A program made the position numbers and the translations under genes. Below, in pieces: positions 38,500 through 48,392 of a stretch of DNA of 64,000 nt (within the stretch, counting starts at the first letter, position 1; each line of letters begins with the position of its first letter). The notes below the pieces were generated by a model that saw only the letters and a list, made by a program, of their open reading frames with translations, had not been told where the DNA came from and searched no databases. The DNA is from a bacterium (GTDB lineage: Bacteria > Bacillota > Bacilli > Lactobacillales > Streptococcaceae): the NCBI GenBank assembly GCA_905221125.1, contig CAJNBY010000001.1, positions 161,878-225,877 of the forward strand, in the 5' to 3' direction.

Positions 38500-39372
38500 A
38501 TGTTTTATTCTATCAAAGAATTGGTCGAACAGGCAGAACTGGACTTTCAAGGAAATGTCGCAGAACTCATGATTACAACGGAGTTTGAATTGACTGGTCG
38601 CGAACGTGAAGAAGTCCTCCTTCTCATGGAGCGCAATCTGGAAGTCATGAAAGCCTCTGTCCAACTTGGCCTCAATGAAAATAAATCTCGTAGTGGCCTG
38701 ACAGGTGGAGATGCTGCCAAATTGGACCACTATATCAAAAACGGAAAAACTCTATCAGATTACACGGTTCTCTCTGCTGCCCGAAATGCCATCGCAGTCA
38801 ATGAACACAATGCCAAAATGGGCTTGGTCTGCGCCACTCCGACCGCAGGAAGTGCTGGCTGTCTGCCTTCTGTTCTAACTGCTGCTATTGAAAAATTAGA
38901 CCTCAGTCACGAGCAACAGCTGGATTTCCTCTTTGCTGCTGGTGCCTTTGGACTAGTCATCGCAAACAATGCCTCTATCTCAGGTGCTGAAGGTGGCTGT
39001 CAGGCCGAGGTTGGTTCGGCCTCTGCTATGAGTGCTGCTGCCTTGACTCTAGCTGCAGGCGGAACACCTTATCAAGCCAGTCAGGCCATTGCCTTTGTCA
39101 TTAAAAATATGCTAGGCCTCATCTGTGATCCTGTTGCCGGCTTGGTCGAAGTTCCCTGTGTCAAACGCAATGCCATGGGAGCCAGCTTTGCCTTTATCGC
39201 AGCAGACATGGCCTTGGCAGGTATCGAATCTAAAATCCCTGTGGATGAAGTCATCGATGCCATGTACCAAGTAGGAGCAAGCATGCCAACTGCCTTTCGT
39301 GAAACAGCTGAAGGTGGACTCGCTGCCACCCCAACTGGTCGTCGCCTCCAAAAAGAAATTTTCGGAGAATAA
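38500..39372 (+). CDS. sdaAA: L-serine dehydratase alpha subunit
   Basis: 290 residues with the SDH_alpha core: GLVCATPTAGSAGCLPSVL near 107, GGCQAEVGSASAM near 165 and DPVAGLVEVPCVKRN near 208, which hold the cysteines for the 4Fe-4S cluster. Catalytic subunit partner of SdaAB, in the same operon. Confidence 0.95.
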   Translation: MFYSIKELVEQAELDFQGNVAELMITTEFELTGREREEVLLLMERNLEVMKASVQLGLNENKSRSGLTGGDAAKLDHYIKNGKTLSDYTVLSAARNAIAVNEHNAKMGLVCATPTAGSAGCLPSVLTAAIEKLDLSHEQQLDFLFAAGAFGLVIANNASISGAEGGCQAEVGSASAMSAAALTLAAGGTPYQASQAIAFVIKNMLGLICDPVAGLVEVPCVKRNAMGASFAFIAADMALAGIESKIPVDEVIDAMYQVGASMPTAFRETAEGGLAATPTGRRLQKEIFGE

Positions 39373-39393
39373 GCTTATCAAATAGGAGAAACC

Positions 39394-40026
39394 ATGACCT
39401 CTATCTCAGCTATCTTTTTCGATCTGGACGGAACCCTTGTTGACAGTTCTATTGGGATTCACAATGCCTTTACCCATACCTTTAAGGAGCTAGGGGTGCC
39501 TAGCCCTGATGCCAAAACGATTCGTGGTTTTATGGGACCGCCCCTTGAAAGTAGTTTTGCGACCTGCCTGCCCAAAGAACAAATCTCTGAGGCTGTGCAG
39601 ATATACCGTTCTTACTATAAGGAAAAAGGCATCTATGAAGCTCAGCTCTTCCCTCAGATTGTAGAATTGCTTGAGGAATTATCAAGCAATTATCCTCTCT
39701 ACATCACCACTACAAAGAATACTCCAACCGCTCAGGATATGACCAAAAATTTGGGAATCCATCATTTCTTTGAGGGCATTTATGGTTCCAGCCCTGAAGC
39801 ACCCCATAAGGCAGATGTCATTCGTCAGGCTTTGCAGATACATCAACTAGCACCTGAACAAGCCATCATTATCGGCGATACCAAGTTTGATATGCTGGGG
39901 GCTCAAGAAACAGGCATTCAGAAATTAGCCGTCACTTGGGGATTTGGAGAGCAGGCAGATCTACTAAACTATCAACCTGATTATATCGCCCACAAACCCT
40001 TAGACGTTTTGGCCTATTTTCAATAA
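39394..40026 (+). CDS. HAD-family hydrolase, phosphoglycolate phosphatase-like
   Basis: 210 residues. Motif I FFDLDGTLVDSS (D-x-D near 10), motif II TTTKN, motif III lysine near 140 and motif IV GDTKFDMLGA. A small-molecule phosphatase of the Gph/beta-PGM group; substrate unknown. Co-directional with sdaAA after 21 bp with its own ribosome binding site (AGGAGA). Confidence 0.9.
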   Translation: MTSISAIFFDLDGTLVDSSIGIHNAFTHTFKELGVPSPDAKTIRGFMGPPLESSFATCLPKEQISEAVQIYRSYYKEKGIYEAQLFPQIVELLEELSSNYPLYITTTKNTPTAQDMTKNLGIHHFFEGIYGSSPEAPHKADVIRQALQIHQLAPEQAIIIGDTKFDMLGAQETGIQKLAVTWGFGEQADLLNYQPDYIAHKPLDVLAYFQ

Positions 40027-40087
40027 CATAGACTGGGCAACAACTCACTTTCATACTCAATGAAAACGAAGTAAGTCTCTACATAAC

Positions 40088-40134
40088 AAAACGCATATTA
40101 CCAAGACTTTTAAAGTCCTGATAATATGCGTTTT
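40088..40134. terminator. bidirectional terminator between the HAD gene and the capD-like gene
   Basis: A 13-bp perfect stem AAAACGCATATTA/TAATATGCGTTTT with an inner GACTTT/AAAGTC pairing and T-runs on both strands. Confidence 0.87.
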
Positions 40135-40151
40135 CTGATTGTAAAGATTTT

Positions 40152-42002
40152 TTATTCAACGTGAGTAGTTTGATTGGCAAAGGCGATAATAGCTTGCTTC
40201 AATTCATCTCCGCTGAGAGTGCGGAACTCTTCAATCTTTTGATCGATGGCTTCTAGAGGCATGACATTAACCTTACCAACGAAAATCTTATCCATAACCT
40301 GATTATCAACCAGTTCGGTGGATACCAAGAGTTCTTCGTAGAGTTTTTCACCTGGACGAATTCCAACTTCAACGATTGGAATTTCGCTTTCGGTGTGGCC
40401 ACTTAGAAGGACCATTTTCTTGGCCAGGTCATAAATCTTGACGGGTTTGCCCATATCAAGGATAAAGACTTCTCCATCTTTAGCATAAGCACCAGCATGA
40501 ATAACCAGACGGCTGGCCTCTGGAATGGTCATGAAGTAACGGGTCATGCGGAAGTCTGTCACCGTTACAGGCCCACCTTCAGCAATCTGACGTTCAAAAA
40601 CTGGAATAACACTACCACGGCTACCAAGAACATTCCCAAACCGAACCGCACAGTAGGTTGATTGGCTACGTTGGTTAAAGCCAGTGACAATCAACTCAGC
40701 TACGCGCTTGGTTGCTCCCATAACATTTGGTGGATTGACGGCCTTATCTGTCGAAATCATAACCATCTTAGGCACCTTGGCTTCATCAACAGCCCTAGCA
40801 ACATTGTAGGTTCCGCGGATATTGTTTTTGAAGGCTTCTTTTGGATTGCGCTCCATCATCGGAACGTGCTTGTGGGCCGCCGCATGGTAAACAATAGCTG
40901 GTTTATACTGCTCAAAAACTTGCAACAAACGGTCATAGTCTTGAATATCTGCAATCACTGGCACATAATCAATCCCTTGGAACTTACGAATCAATTCATG
41001 ATAAACAAGGTAGATTGAGTTTTCCCCATGGCCGAGCAAGACGATGCGTTCAGGATTGAAGCGACTAACTTGGCGACAGATTTCAGAACCGATTGAACCT
41101 CCAGCACCTGTGACTAAAATTGTCTTACCTGTCAGTTCTGTACCCAAACGCGATTCGTCAAGACGAATTTCCTGACGGCCCAAAAGGTCTGTGATATCAA
41201 TCTTCTGGAAGCCTCCACCTGCTTGGTGAAGTCCCTGAACAACGGTTTCAACCTTAGGCATCTTGTAACATTTGACACCCAGTTTATTACACATTTGCAG
41301 GATACGTTCATACTCTGACGGATCAAGCGACGGAATCGCAACGATCACACGCTCGATTTGATGGCGTTTGGCTAATTCAGGCAGATTGTCGTAAGAGCCC
41401 AAAACAGGGATACCACCGAGTTTTTGACCTTTTTTCTTTTCATCATTATCCAAAATACCAACAAGTTCCAAATCACTGGTTGGGTGTTGGTAGCTATTCA
41501 TAAAGAGAGCTCCACCATCGCCAGCACCAATCAAGAAGGTACGACGATGTTCCCCATCACCACTGCCTTTTTTGCGTTTAGAGTAGATTAACTGCCAAGT
41601 AATCCGTGGCAATAAAATCAAGAAGGTACTCAACAAGATAAAGAGAATGATGAAACGGATTGAAAAGAGTGGCAAGAAGGCATAGCAGATTCCATAAGAC
41701 AAAACACTGCTAGCAGTCACACCAAAAAAGATTTTCATAAAGTCCGTAATCTTGCTGTAACGGCTGATACTAGCGTTCAACCCCCAAAATCCAATCATCA
41801 ATTGATAGAGCAGGAAGGCCAAACTCGTATAAATAATGTAGTCAACAGGTGCTGGATTAATCAATCCGTAAAATAAAATATAGGATACAATGATGGAAAC
41901 CACCATACTGAAAATATCAAATATGCCCCAGAAGACCTGTTTTTGTTGTTTATTTAAAATTTCCACCAGATCAATGACATAATCTGTGAGTTTTTTATTC
42001 AT
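40152..42002 (-). CDS. CapD/PglF-like membrane nucleoside-diphosphate-sugar 4,6-dehydratase
   Basis: 616 residues. Four N-terminal membrane segments (about 25-130), then a CoA-binding-like Rossmann domain, then a polysaccharide-biosynthesis SDR domain with TGAGGSIGSE near 297 and STDKAVNPPNVMGATKR near 410. In this subfamily Met replaces the usual catalytic Tyr. Homologues make 4-keto-6-deoxy sugars (e.g. from UDP-GlcNAc) for glycans. It lies outside any capsule cluster, beside one glycosyltransferase gene. Confidence 0.9.
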   Translation of the reverse strand: MNKKLTDYVIDLVEILNKQQKQVFWGIFDIFSMVVSIIVSYILFYGLINPAPVDYIIYTSLAFLLYQLMIGFWGLNASISRYSKITDFMKIFFGVTASSVLSYGICYAFLPLFSIRFIILFILLSTFLILLPRITWQLIYSKRKKGSGDGEHRRTFLIGAGDGGALFMNSYQHPTSDLELVGILDNDEKKKGQKLGGIPVLGSYDNLPELAKRHQIERVIVAIPSLDPSEYERILQMCNKLGVKCYKMPKVETVVQGLHQAGGGFQKIDITDLLGRQEIRLDESRLGTELTGKTILVTGAGGSIGSEICRQVSRFNPERIVLLGHGENSIYLVYHELIRKFQGIDYVPVIADIQDYDRLLQVFEQYKPAIVYHAAAHKHVPMMERNPKEAFKNNIRGTYNVARAVDEAKVPKMVMISTDKAVNPPNVMGATKRVAELIVTGFNQRSQSTYCAVRFGNVLGSRGSVIPVFERQIAEGGPVTVTDFRMTRYFMTIPEASRLVIHAGAYAKDGEVFILDMGKPVKIYDLAKKMVLLSGHTESEIPIVEVGIRPGEKLYEELLVSTELVDNQVMDKIFVGKVNVMPLEAIDQKIEEFRTLSGDELKQAIIAFANQTTHVE

Positions 42003-42036
42003 AGAAATTTACTCCTCCTTAAAAGAGCTGGATGAT

Positions 42037-42189
42037 TATACTCAATGAAAATCAAAGAGCAAACTAGGAAACTAGCCGCAGGCTGCTCAAAACACTGTTT
42101 TGAGGTTGTAGATGAAACTAACGAAGTCAGTCACATATCTACGGCAAGGCGACGTTGACGCGGTTTGAAGAGATTTTCGAAGAGCATTA
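42037..42189. repeat. RUP-family element
   Basis: About 153 bp, begins TATACTCAATGAAAATC and ends GATTTTCGAAGAGCATTA. It contains a single copy of the 45-bp unit that is repeated nine times at 1681-2085. It fills the gap between the capD-like and glycosyltransferase genes. Confidence 0.88.
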
Positions 42190-42238
42190 TATTGTTATTA
42201 TAACACTTTTTCTCTAGTTTACGATTTGCTACAATCTT

Positions 42239-43069
42239 TTAATTGCTTTTTCGTAACAGCTTCATAAAAATAAACTGTCTGACAAATCCTGGACAAAGTG
42301 CAACAACCATCTGAATCGCGACACTCTTGGCATATTCCATGTAAGAAATTTGCCCTCTCTTCAGCATTCGCTGACGAGCCTGACGATAGAGTTTGAGGTA
42401 ACGCAGTCCCCCACGACGCTCAAACATCCCTGCTCCGACACGAACCCTACACAAGATTTGATCCAGATTTCCAGTCTTAGCTCCTGCAGCAATCATATTG
42501 AGCCAGAGGAGGTCATCCTCCATATAAAGGCCATCTTCATAGTTGCCTGCCTTGAGAACCATATCCTTCTTGAACATAACAGTCATGTGGTTAAAGGCGC
42601 TTCTCATTCTTTGATAAGCTACAATATCTGCGTGCTGGGTTGGAACACGACGATAAGAAACAATCTCATCAGGATTGTCAATAAACTCTGCAATATGTCC
42701 ACCTAATAGGTCCAGGTTGTCCTTCTCCATTAACTGAACCTGTTTCTCAAAACGGTCTGGAACAGCTATATCATCCGTATCCATACGAGCGATGATATCG
42801 TACTGACACTGCAAAACACCCTGTCGAAGAGCCAGACCTAAACCTTGATTTTGCTCAAGAGGATGGCGTTTCACTGGAATATCAGACTCAGCTTCAAGCT
42901 GGTCTAATACCTGATAGAGCTCAGGTGTCAAAGGCCCATCCTCAACCAGAACCAATTCGCTCGGTTTCAGGGTCTGATTTTGAACACTCTCAATAGCATC
43001 CTTTAAAAATGTCGGATTTTCCTTAATATAGACCGACATCAATACGCTGATTTTTTGCTTTTCAGACAC
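42239..43069 (-). CDS. family 2 glycosyltransferase
   Basis: 276 residues, GT-A fold: ISVLMSVYIKENP at the start, VLVEDGPLTPEL, and the DxD-type RMDTDDIAVPDRFEKQ near 95, then YMEDDLLWLNMIAAG. It transfers an unknown sugar, perhaps the product of the neighbouring CapD-like pathway (inference). Confidence 0.9.
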   Translation of the reverse strand: MSEKQKISVLMSVYIKENPTFLKDAIESVQNQTLKPSELVLVEDGPLTPELYQVLDQLEAESDIPVKRHPLEQNQGLGLALRQGVLQCQYDIIARMDTDDIAVPDRFEKQVQLMEKDNLDLLGGHIAEFIDNPDEIVSYRRVPTQHADIVAYQRMRSAFNHMTVMFKKDMVLKAGNYEDGLYMEDDLLWLNMIAAGAKTGNLDQILCRVRVGAGMFERRGGLRYLKLYRQARQRMLKRGQISYMEYAKSVAIQMVVALCPGFVRQFIFMKLLRKSN

Positions 43070-43223
43070 AGTTTTTCTCCAATGTATAGATTTCCTTCCA
43101 CTATTTTATCATAATTTTCATGACTTTCCCATTTTTATCTTGAAAGCCAGAAACCTTACTTGACATTATAGTGAAAAAGCCTTAAAATAAGCTGTTATTA
43201 AAATCAACTAGAAGAGGTATTAT

Positions 43224-44390
43224 ATGAAAAAGCAATCACTCTTTTTTGTTCCAGGTATTATCCTGATTGGTGTTTCCTTGCGGACTCCTTTTACTGTTTT
43301 ACCCATTATTTTGGGAGATATTTCGCAAGGGCTGGGAGTAGAAGTCAGTTCACTTGGTGTTTTGACCAGCCTTCCCCTCCTCATGTTTACCCTCTTCTCC
43401 CTATTTTCTACTCGATTGGCTCAGAAAATCGGCTTGGAGCATCTCTTCACCTACAGCCTTTTCTTCTTGACTATCGGTTCTCTCATTAGACTAATCAATC
43501 TACCCCTCCTCTATCTAGGAACCTTGATGGTTGGGGCAAGTATCGCAATCATCAACGTTCTGCTTCCTAGTCTTATCCAAGCCAATCAACCAAAGAAAAT
43601 TGGTTTTCTGACCACCTTATATGTAACTTCTATGGGGATTGCGACGGCTCTAGCTTCCTATCTAGCCGTGCCCATTACACAAGCCAGCTCTTGGAAAGGC
43701 CTCATCATTCTCCTCACCCTGCTCTGTCTAGCAACTTTTTTGGTCTGGCTCCCAAATCACCGCTATAATCATAGACTAGCTCCTCAAACCAAACAGAAAA
43801 GCAAAACAAAGGTCATGCATAATAAACAGGTCTGGGCAGTTATTGTCTTTGCAGGTTTTCAATCCTTGCTCTTTTACACTGCTATGACCTGGCTACCTAC
43901 TATGGCTATCCACGCAGGCCTATCCAGTCACGAAGCTGGCTTGCTGACATCTATCTTCTCTCTGATTAGCATTCCTTTTTCAATGACCATCCCAAGCCTG
44001 ACAACTAGTTTATCTACTCGCAACCGTCAGCTTATGCTAACTCTGGTTTCACTAGCTGGTGTGGTCGGCATTTCCATGCTCTTCTTCCCGATCAATAGTT
44101 TCATTTACTGGCTTGCCATCCATCTCCTCATCGGAACCGCAACCAGCGCCCTCTTCCCTTATCTCATGGTCAACTTTTCACTCAAGACAAGCGCTCCTGA
44201 AAAGACAGCCCAATTGTCTGGTCTATCTCAAACAGGAGGCTATATCCTAGCAGCCTTTGGACCGACTCTCTTTGGTTACAGTTTTGACCTGTTCCATTCT
44301 TGGGTGCCAGCTGTAGCTGCCCTCTTGCTCGTCGATATCCTGATGACTGTGGCCCTCTTTACAGTGGATAGAGCTGATAAAATCCTTTAA
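43224..44390 (+). CDS. MFS transporter, CynX/NimT-like
   Basis: 388 residues with about 12 membrane segments. The beginning PGIILIGVSLRTPFTVLP and the pattern of the two six-helix halves fit the CynX/NimT (cyanate/nitroimidazole) group. Substrate unknown. Monocistronic, closed by a clear terminator. Confidence 0.87.
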   Translation: MKKQSLFFVPGIILIGVSLRTPFTVLPIILGDISQGLGVEVSSLGVLTSLPLLMFTLFSLFSTRLAQKIGLEHLFTYSLFFLTIGSLIRLINLPLLYLGTLMVGASIAIINVLLPSLIQANQPKKIGFLTTLYVTSMGIATALASYLAVPITQASSWKGLIILLTLLCLATFLVWLPNHRYNHRLAPQTKQKSKTKVMHNKQVWAVIVFAGFQSLLFYTAMTWLPTMAIHAGLSSHEAGLLTSIFSLISIPFSMTIPSLTTSLSTRNRQLMLTLVSLAGVVGISMLFFPINSFIYWLAIHLLIGTATSALFPYLMVNFSLKTSAPEKTAQLSGLSQTGGYILAAFGPTLFGYSFDLFHSWVPAVAALLLVDILMTVALFTVDRADKIL

Positions 44391-44417
44391 ACTTCTAGTT
44401 TTGGCTAGAAGTTTTTT
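44390..44417 (+). terminator. terminator after the MFS gene
   Basis: AACTTCTAG/CTAGAAGTT with a 6-nt loop, followed by TTTT; the first base belongs to the stop codon. Confidence 0.85.
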
Positions 44418-44418
44418 A

Positions 44419-44511
44419 TATATAAAAATTTTACACATTTCTCTTGACAGGGCTTTCTTTTAGATGTACAATGTATGTGTAGAAAAATTATATATAAAAA
44501 TCTTACACATT
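44419..44511 (+). promoter_or_regulatory. padR operon promoter flanked by repeated operator motifs
   Basis: TTGACA (44444-44449), a 17-bp spacer and TACAAT (44467-44472). A 21-bp direct repeat, TATATAAAAATTTTACACAT plus one T, occurs at 44419-44439 and 44491-44511 with one mismatch, one copy on each side of the promoter. ATGTGTA at 44475-44481 forms an inverted partner to the TACACAT of copy 2. ATGT/ACAT dyads are typical of PadR operators, so autorepression is likely. Confidence 0.65.
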
Positions 44512-44528
44512 AGAAAAGGAGGTTTCCC

Positions 44529-44855
44529 ATGTACTTTCCAACATCCTCTGCCTTGATTGAATTTCTCATCTTGGCCGTACTGGAAAAAGGGGATTCTTAT
44601 GGTTATGAGATTAGCCAAACCATTAAGCTCATCGCTAATATCAAAGAATCCACACTCTATCCCATTCTCAAAAAATTGGAAGGCAATAGCTTTCTGACAA
44701 CCTATTCTAGAGAGTTCCAAGGTCGCATGCGCAAATACTACTCCTTGACAAACGGTGGTATAGAACAGCTCTTGACCCTAAAAGATGAATGGACACTCTA
44801 TACAGACACCATCAATGGCATCATAGAAGGGAGTATCCGCCATGACAAGAACTGA
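44529..44855 (+). CDS. PadR-family transcriptional regulator
   Basis: 108 residues with the PadR winged helix: ILAVLEKGDSYGYEISQ, STLYPILKKLEG and the wing GRMRKYYSLTNGG. First gene of a four-gene operon whose other products are envelope proteins; it probably represses its own operon via the repeats flanking the promoter. It overlaps the next gene by 14 bp. Confidence 0.93.
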   Translation: MYFPTSSALIEFLILAVLEKGDSYGYEISQTIKLIANIKESTLYPILKKLEGNSFLTTYSREFQGRMRKYYSLTNGGIEQLLTLKDEWTLYTDTINGIIEGSIRHDKN

Positions 44856-45435
44856 ATACCTGACTCAGCTAGAACTTTATCTCAAAAAACTGCCTCAGGC
44901 TGATCAAATTGAAGCCATGGACTATTTCAGGGAACTCTTTGACGATGCTGGAGTCGAAGGAGAGGAAGAACTCATCGCTAGCTTAGGAACTCCTAAGGAA
45001 GCAGCCCACGAAGTTCTCTCCAATCTTCTCGATAAAAAAATCAATGAGGCACCCGCTCAAAAGAATAACCGACAAATTTTGCATATCGCCTTGTTAGCTC
45101 TCCTTGCAGCCCCCATCGGTATTCCTCTGGGAATCGCCATCCTCGTTGCCCTGTTCGGAATCCTTGTGGCAGCTTTGACTGTCATTCTGGTTTTCTTTGC
45201 GGTTTCCATACTTGGTATCATCGGCGGATTCCTATTCTTAGTTGAAAGTTTCACTGTCCTAGCCCAAGCCAAATCAGCCTTTATCTTGATTTTTGGTTCT
45301 GGTTTACTGGCTATCGGTGCTTCTTCGCTGGTTTTACTAGGTATTTCCTATGTAGCTCGCTTCTTCGGTATACTCATTGTGCGCCTGGTGCAATTTGTTC
45401 TCAAAAAAGGAAAGAGAGGTGACCAGCATGCGTAA
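44842..45435 (+). CDS. DUF1700 (HAAS-type) membrane protein
   Basis: 197 residues: an N-terminal helical HAAS domain (about 1-70, TRTEYLTQLELYLKKLP) and three to four membrane segments (about 80-185). DUF1700 proteins are commonly encoded with PadR regulators and DUF4097 proteins, as here, and are thought to sense or modulate envelope stress. Confidence 0.9.
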   Translation: MTRTEYLTQLELYLKKLPQADQIEAMDYFRELFDDAGVEGEEELIASLGTPKEAAHEVLSNLLDKKINEAPAQKNNRQILHIALLALLAAPIGIPLGIAILVALFGILVAALTVILVFFAVSILGIIGGFLFLVESFTVLAQAKSAFILIFGSGLLAIGASSLVLLGISYVARFFGILIVRLVQFVLKKGKRGDQHA

Positions 45436-46339
45436 ATTGACAAAAGGATTTCTCATTTTTGGTGTGGTGACTACCGTTATCGGCTTTATCCTGCTTTTTG
45501 TAGGTATCCAATCTGACGGAATCAAGAGCCTACTTGCCATGTCCAAGGAACCTGTCTATGATAGTCGGATGGAAGAGCTGACCTTTGGCAAGGAAGTCGA
45601 AAATCTAGAAATTACTCTCCACCAACACTCGCTCACCATTACAGACTCTTTCGATGATCAAATCCACATTTCTTATCATCCATCTCTTTCTGCTAACCAT
45701 GATCTTGTCACAAATCAAAACGATAAAACGCTGAGCCTCACTGATAAGAAACTGTCTGAAACTCCATTTCTCTCTTCTGGAATTGGCGGGATTCTCCATA
45801 TCGCAAGTAGCTACTCTCGTCGTTTTGAAGAAGTTATTCTCCAAGTTCCAAAAGGAAGAAGTTTAAAAGGGATCAACGTGTCAGCCAATCGTGGACAAAC
45901 CACCATCATAAATGCTAGCCTTGAAAATGCAACTCTCAATACAAATGGTTATCTCCTCCGAATTGAAGGAAGTCGTATCAAAAACAGTAAACTCACAACC
46001 CCTAATATCATTAATATCTTTGATACAGACCTTACAGATAGTCAGCTAGAGTCAACAAAAAATCACTTCTACGTTGACAATATTAAAGTATATGGTAAGG
46101 TAGAACTAACTTCTAAAAATGAACTCAGTATCACACTAACTCAAAAAGAAAGCCAAGAAATCAACTTAGACTTCTCAAGTCACTATGGTCCTATTTATCA
46201 GTTATCAAGAGATGAGAGTCAACATCACCCAAACGAATTAAGCAACCCTTACAAAACTGAAAAAACCGATGTAAAAGGTCAACTCATAGCTAGAGCTAAA
46301 GATTATATTAGTCTTGAAACTACAGCCAACAGACCTTAA
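45428..46339 (+). CDS. DUF4097 family membrane-anchored protein
   Basis: 303 residues from the ATG at 45428 (GAGAGGTGA upstream), overlapping the DUF1700 gene by 8 bp. One N-terminal membrane segment (about 7-27) is followed by a repetitive extracellular beta-helix-like domain (about 50-290) of the DUF4097 family. Role unknown; operon context suggests an envelope response. Confidence 0.87.
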   Translation: MRKLTKGFLIFGVVTTVIGFILLFVGIQSDGIKSLLAMSKEPVYDSRMEELTFGKEVENLEITLHQHSLTITDSFDDQIHISYHPSLSANHDLVTNQNDKTLSLTDKKLSETPFLSSGIGGILHIASSYSRRFEEVILQVPKGRSLKGINVSANRGQTTIINASLENATLNTNGYLLRIEGSRIKNSKLTTPNIINIFDTDLTDSQLESTKNHFYVDNIKVYGKVELTSKNELSITLTQKESQEINLDFSSHYGPIYQLSRDESQHHPNELSNPYKTEKTDVKGQLIARAKDYISLETTANRP

Positions 46340-46396
46340 CAAATCTACTTATATCTACCAAAATGATGTATATACAACTAAAAAGGAGGTTCTACC

Positions 46397-47461
46397 ATGA
46401 AACAAGAATGGTTTGAAAGTAATGATTTTGTAAAAACAACAAGCAAGAACAAGCCTGATGAACAAGCCCAAGATGTTGTAGGCAAGGCTGAAGGAACGAT
46501 AGCCGATCTCGATACACCAATTGAAAAAAATACTCAAGTAGAGGAGGAAGTCTCTCAAGCTGAGGTCGAACTTGAAAGCCAGCAAGAAGAGAAAATTGAA
46601 ACGCCTGAAGACAGTGAAGCGAGAACAGAAATAGAAGAAAAGAAAGCATTAGATTCTACTGAAGAAGAGCAAGATCTTTCTAAAGAAACAGAAAGAGTCA
46701 CTATAGTTGAAGAGACCCAAGAAGCACTTCCTCAGCAAAAACCAACCACGAAAGAGCCCCTTCTTCTCAGTAAATCCTTAGAAAGTCCTTATATTCCCGA
46801 CCAAGCTCCAAAATCGACGGATAAATGGAAAGAGCAAGTGCTTGATTTTTGGTCTTGGCTACTGGAAGCAATCAAATCTCCTACAAACAAGCTTGAAACA
46901 AGTAGCACACACAGTTACACAGCCTTTCTCTTGCTCATTCTATTTTCTGCATCTTCCTTTTTCTTTAGTATCTACCACATCAAACATGCTTACTATGGAC
47001 ATATAGCAACTATGCATAATCACTTCCCTGAACAATTTGCTTCATTAAATCTCTTTTCGATTATTTCTATCCTAGTAGCGACAACACTCTTCTTCTTTTC
47101 ATTCCTCTTGGGTAGTTTCGTCGTGAGACGATTTATCTACCAGGAAAAGGACTGGACGCTAGAAAAGGTTCTCCAACAATATAGTCAACTCTTGGCAATT
47201 CCAATCTTCCTCACTGCCATTGCTAGTTTCTTTGCCTTCTTTGATAGCCTACGATTTACAGCCCTCTTGTGTGTGATTAGCATTGGAATCATTCTGCTTG
47301 CTAGTCTCCATATCATTACAAGACCTAGTCAATCAAGTGAAACCGACTCCTTCTATCAATTATTCTTGTCTGTCCTTGTGAACGGAGTCATTATCCTCCT
47401 CTTCTTTGTAGCTGAAGTGGCACTAATTGGAGATTACCTTCGTATCTTGGCCTTTCTTTAA
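46397..47461 (+). CDS. membrane protein with long acidic N-terminal region (DUF6574-like)
   Basis: 354 residues: residues about 20-150 are a low-complexity Glu/Gln/Lys-rich region, probably disordered or coiled-coil, and residues about 175-354 contain five membrane segments. The best fit I can suggest is a DUF6574-type protein. It follows the DUF4097 gene by 57 bp with AAAGGAGG and ends the operon at a terminator. Confidence 0.8.
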   Translation: MKQEWFESNDFVKTTSKNKPDEQAQDVVGKAEGTIADLDTPIEKNTQVEEEVSQAEVELESQQEEKIETPEDSEARTEIEEKKALDSTEEEQDLSKETERVTIVEETQEALPQQKPTTKEPLLLSKSLESPYIPDQAPKSTDKWKEQVLDFWSWLLEAIKSPTNKLETSSTHSYTAFLLLILFSASSFFFSIYHIKHAYYGHIATMHNHFPEQFASLNLFSIISILVATTLFFFSFLLGSFVVRRFIYQEKDWTLEKVLQQYSQLLAIPIFLTAIASFFAFFDSLRFTALLCVISIGIILLASLHIITRPSQSSETDSFYQLFLSVLVNGVIILLFFVAEVALIGDYLRILAFL

Positions 47462-47466
47462 ACTTC

Positions 47467-47494
47467 AATCCTGTCTTTCATGGCAGGATTTTTT
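47467..47494 (+). terminator. terminator of the padR operon
   Basis: AATCCTG/CAGGATT with a 10-nt loop, followed by TTTTT. Confidence 0.85.
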
Positions 47495-47531
47495 ATATAT
47501 CAAAAAGCAAGTCAATTGACCTGCTTCTGAT

Positions 47532-48392
47532 TTACTCTTCTTGTGCTAATGTTTTAAAATCTTTGTCTAAGATGGGTTGCACTTCTAATTGATTGGCATC
47601 TAGTTGGTGGTAAGATGCTGATGGTAGTGACTCTAGGAATTTTGCATAGTCCAAGCGAGCGATGGCTTCATAGTCTTCTGGTTTAGAGCCATCTCCTGTG
47701 ATTTGAACCAAGTCAATTTCCCACTGGACTTCCTTATCCACCAATTGCTCAAGATAGGCTGCAGGAACAAACGGTTCTCTCGGTAACACTGTCTTGACTC
47801 CTTGAGCCAGATGGTAAACGCCATGCACTTGCCCTTCTCCATCCTGATAGAAGGAGACTCTTGCAAAGTAGGCGTCTGTCTTTTGAACCGCACGTACACG
47901 CGCTTCAAACTGAGCCAAGCCGTCTTCCTCTAAAAAGCTTTTCAAGTCCTCATGACTAAAGAAAACAGGATTAAAAATTCCTTGGTAGATCGTAAAACGA
48001 GACGCAGTGTCTGCCAGATGGGCTTGAATACCTGCTTGGAAATAAGCTTCAAAGTCAAAACCATCGAGCCCCTCAATCTCAGTTCCTGTGTAAGCAAGCA
48101 GGGCATCTAAAAATGATTTGATAATCTCCCAGTCTGTCTTTGTGAGTAGGTCAGGAAGATCGACACGATAAGCCTTTTGACCATCATCATAACTAACCTT
48201 AAAGAGAAATTGTGATTGCCCCACTATCGCACACTCGATATACTCGAGACGGTTAAGTGGCTGACGGAGATAAACTGCATCATAACTATGCGACTCCAAA
48301 CCATCTAGCAAGGCCAAGATGGACTTGGCAGTCAAAATTTCCTGTTCTCCTAAAATGCTCTGTTTATTTGGAATAAAAAATGTTTTCGTCAT
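47532..48392 (-). CDS. DUF4299 family protein
   Basis: 286 residues, soluble, no signal peptide or membrane segment. It starts MTKTFFIPNKQSILG, consistent with the streptococcal DUF4299 family. No motif suggests a catalytic role. Monocistronic, leftward. Confidence 0.8.
   Translation of the reverse strand: MTKTFFIPNKQSILGEQEILTAKSILALLDGLESHSYDAVYLRQPLNRLEYIECAIVGQSQFLFKVSYDDGQKAYRVDLPDLLTKTDWEIIKSFLDALLAYTGTEIEGLDGFDFEAYFQAGIQAHLADTASRFTIYQGIFNPVFFSHEDLKSFLEEDGLAQFEARVRAVQKTDAYFARVSFYQDGEGQVHGVYHLAQGVKTVLPREPFVPAAYLEQLVDKEVQWEIDLVQITGDGSKPEDYEAIARLDYAKFLESLPSASYHQLDANQLEVQPILDKDFKTLAQEE

Noticed and set aside
40052..40070. RUP fragment (TACTCAATGAAAA) after the HAD gene
   Set aside because: Only about 13 bp match the RUP end, too short to call an element, although it may be a remnant.
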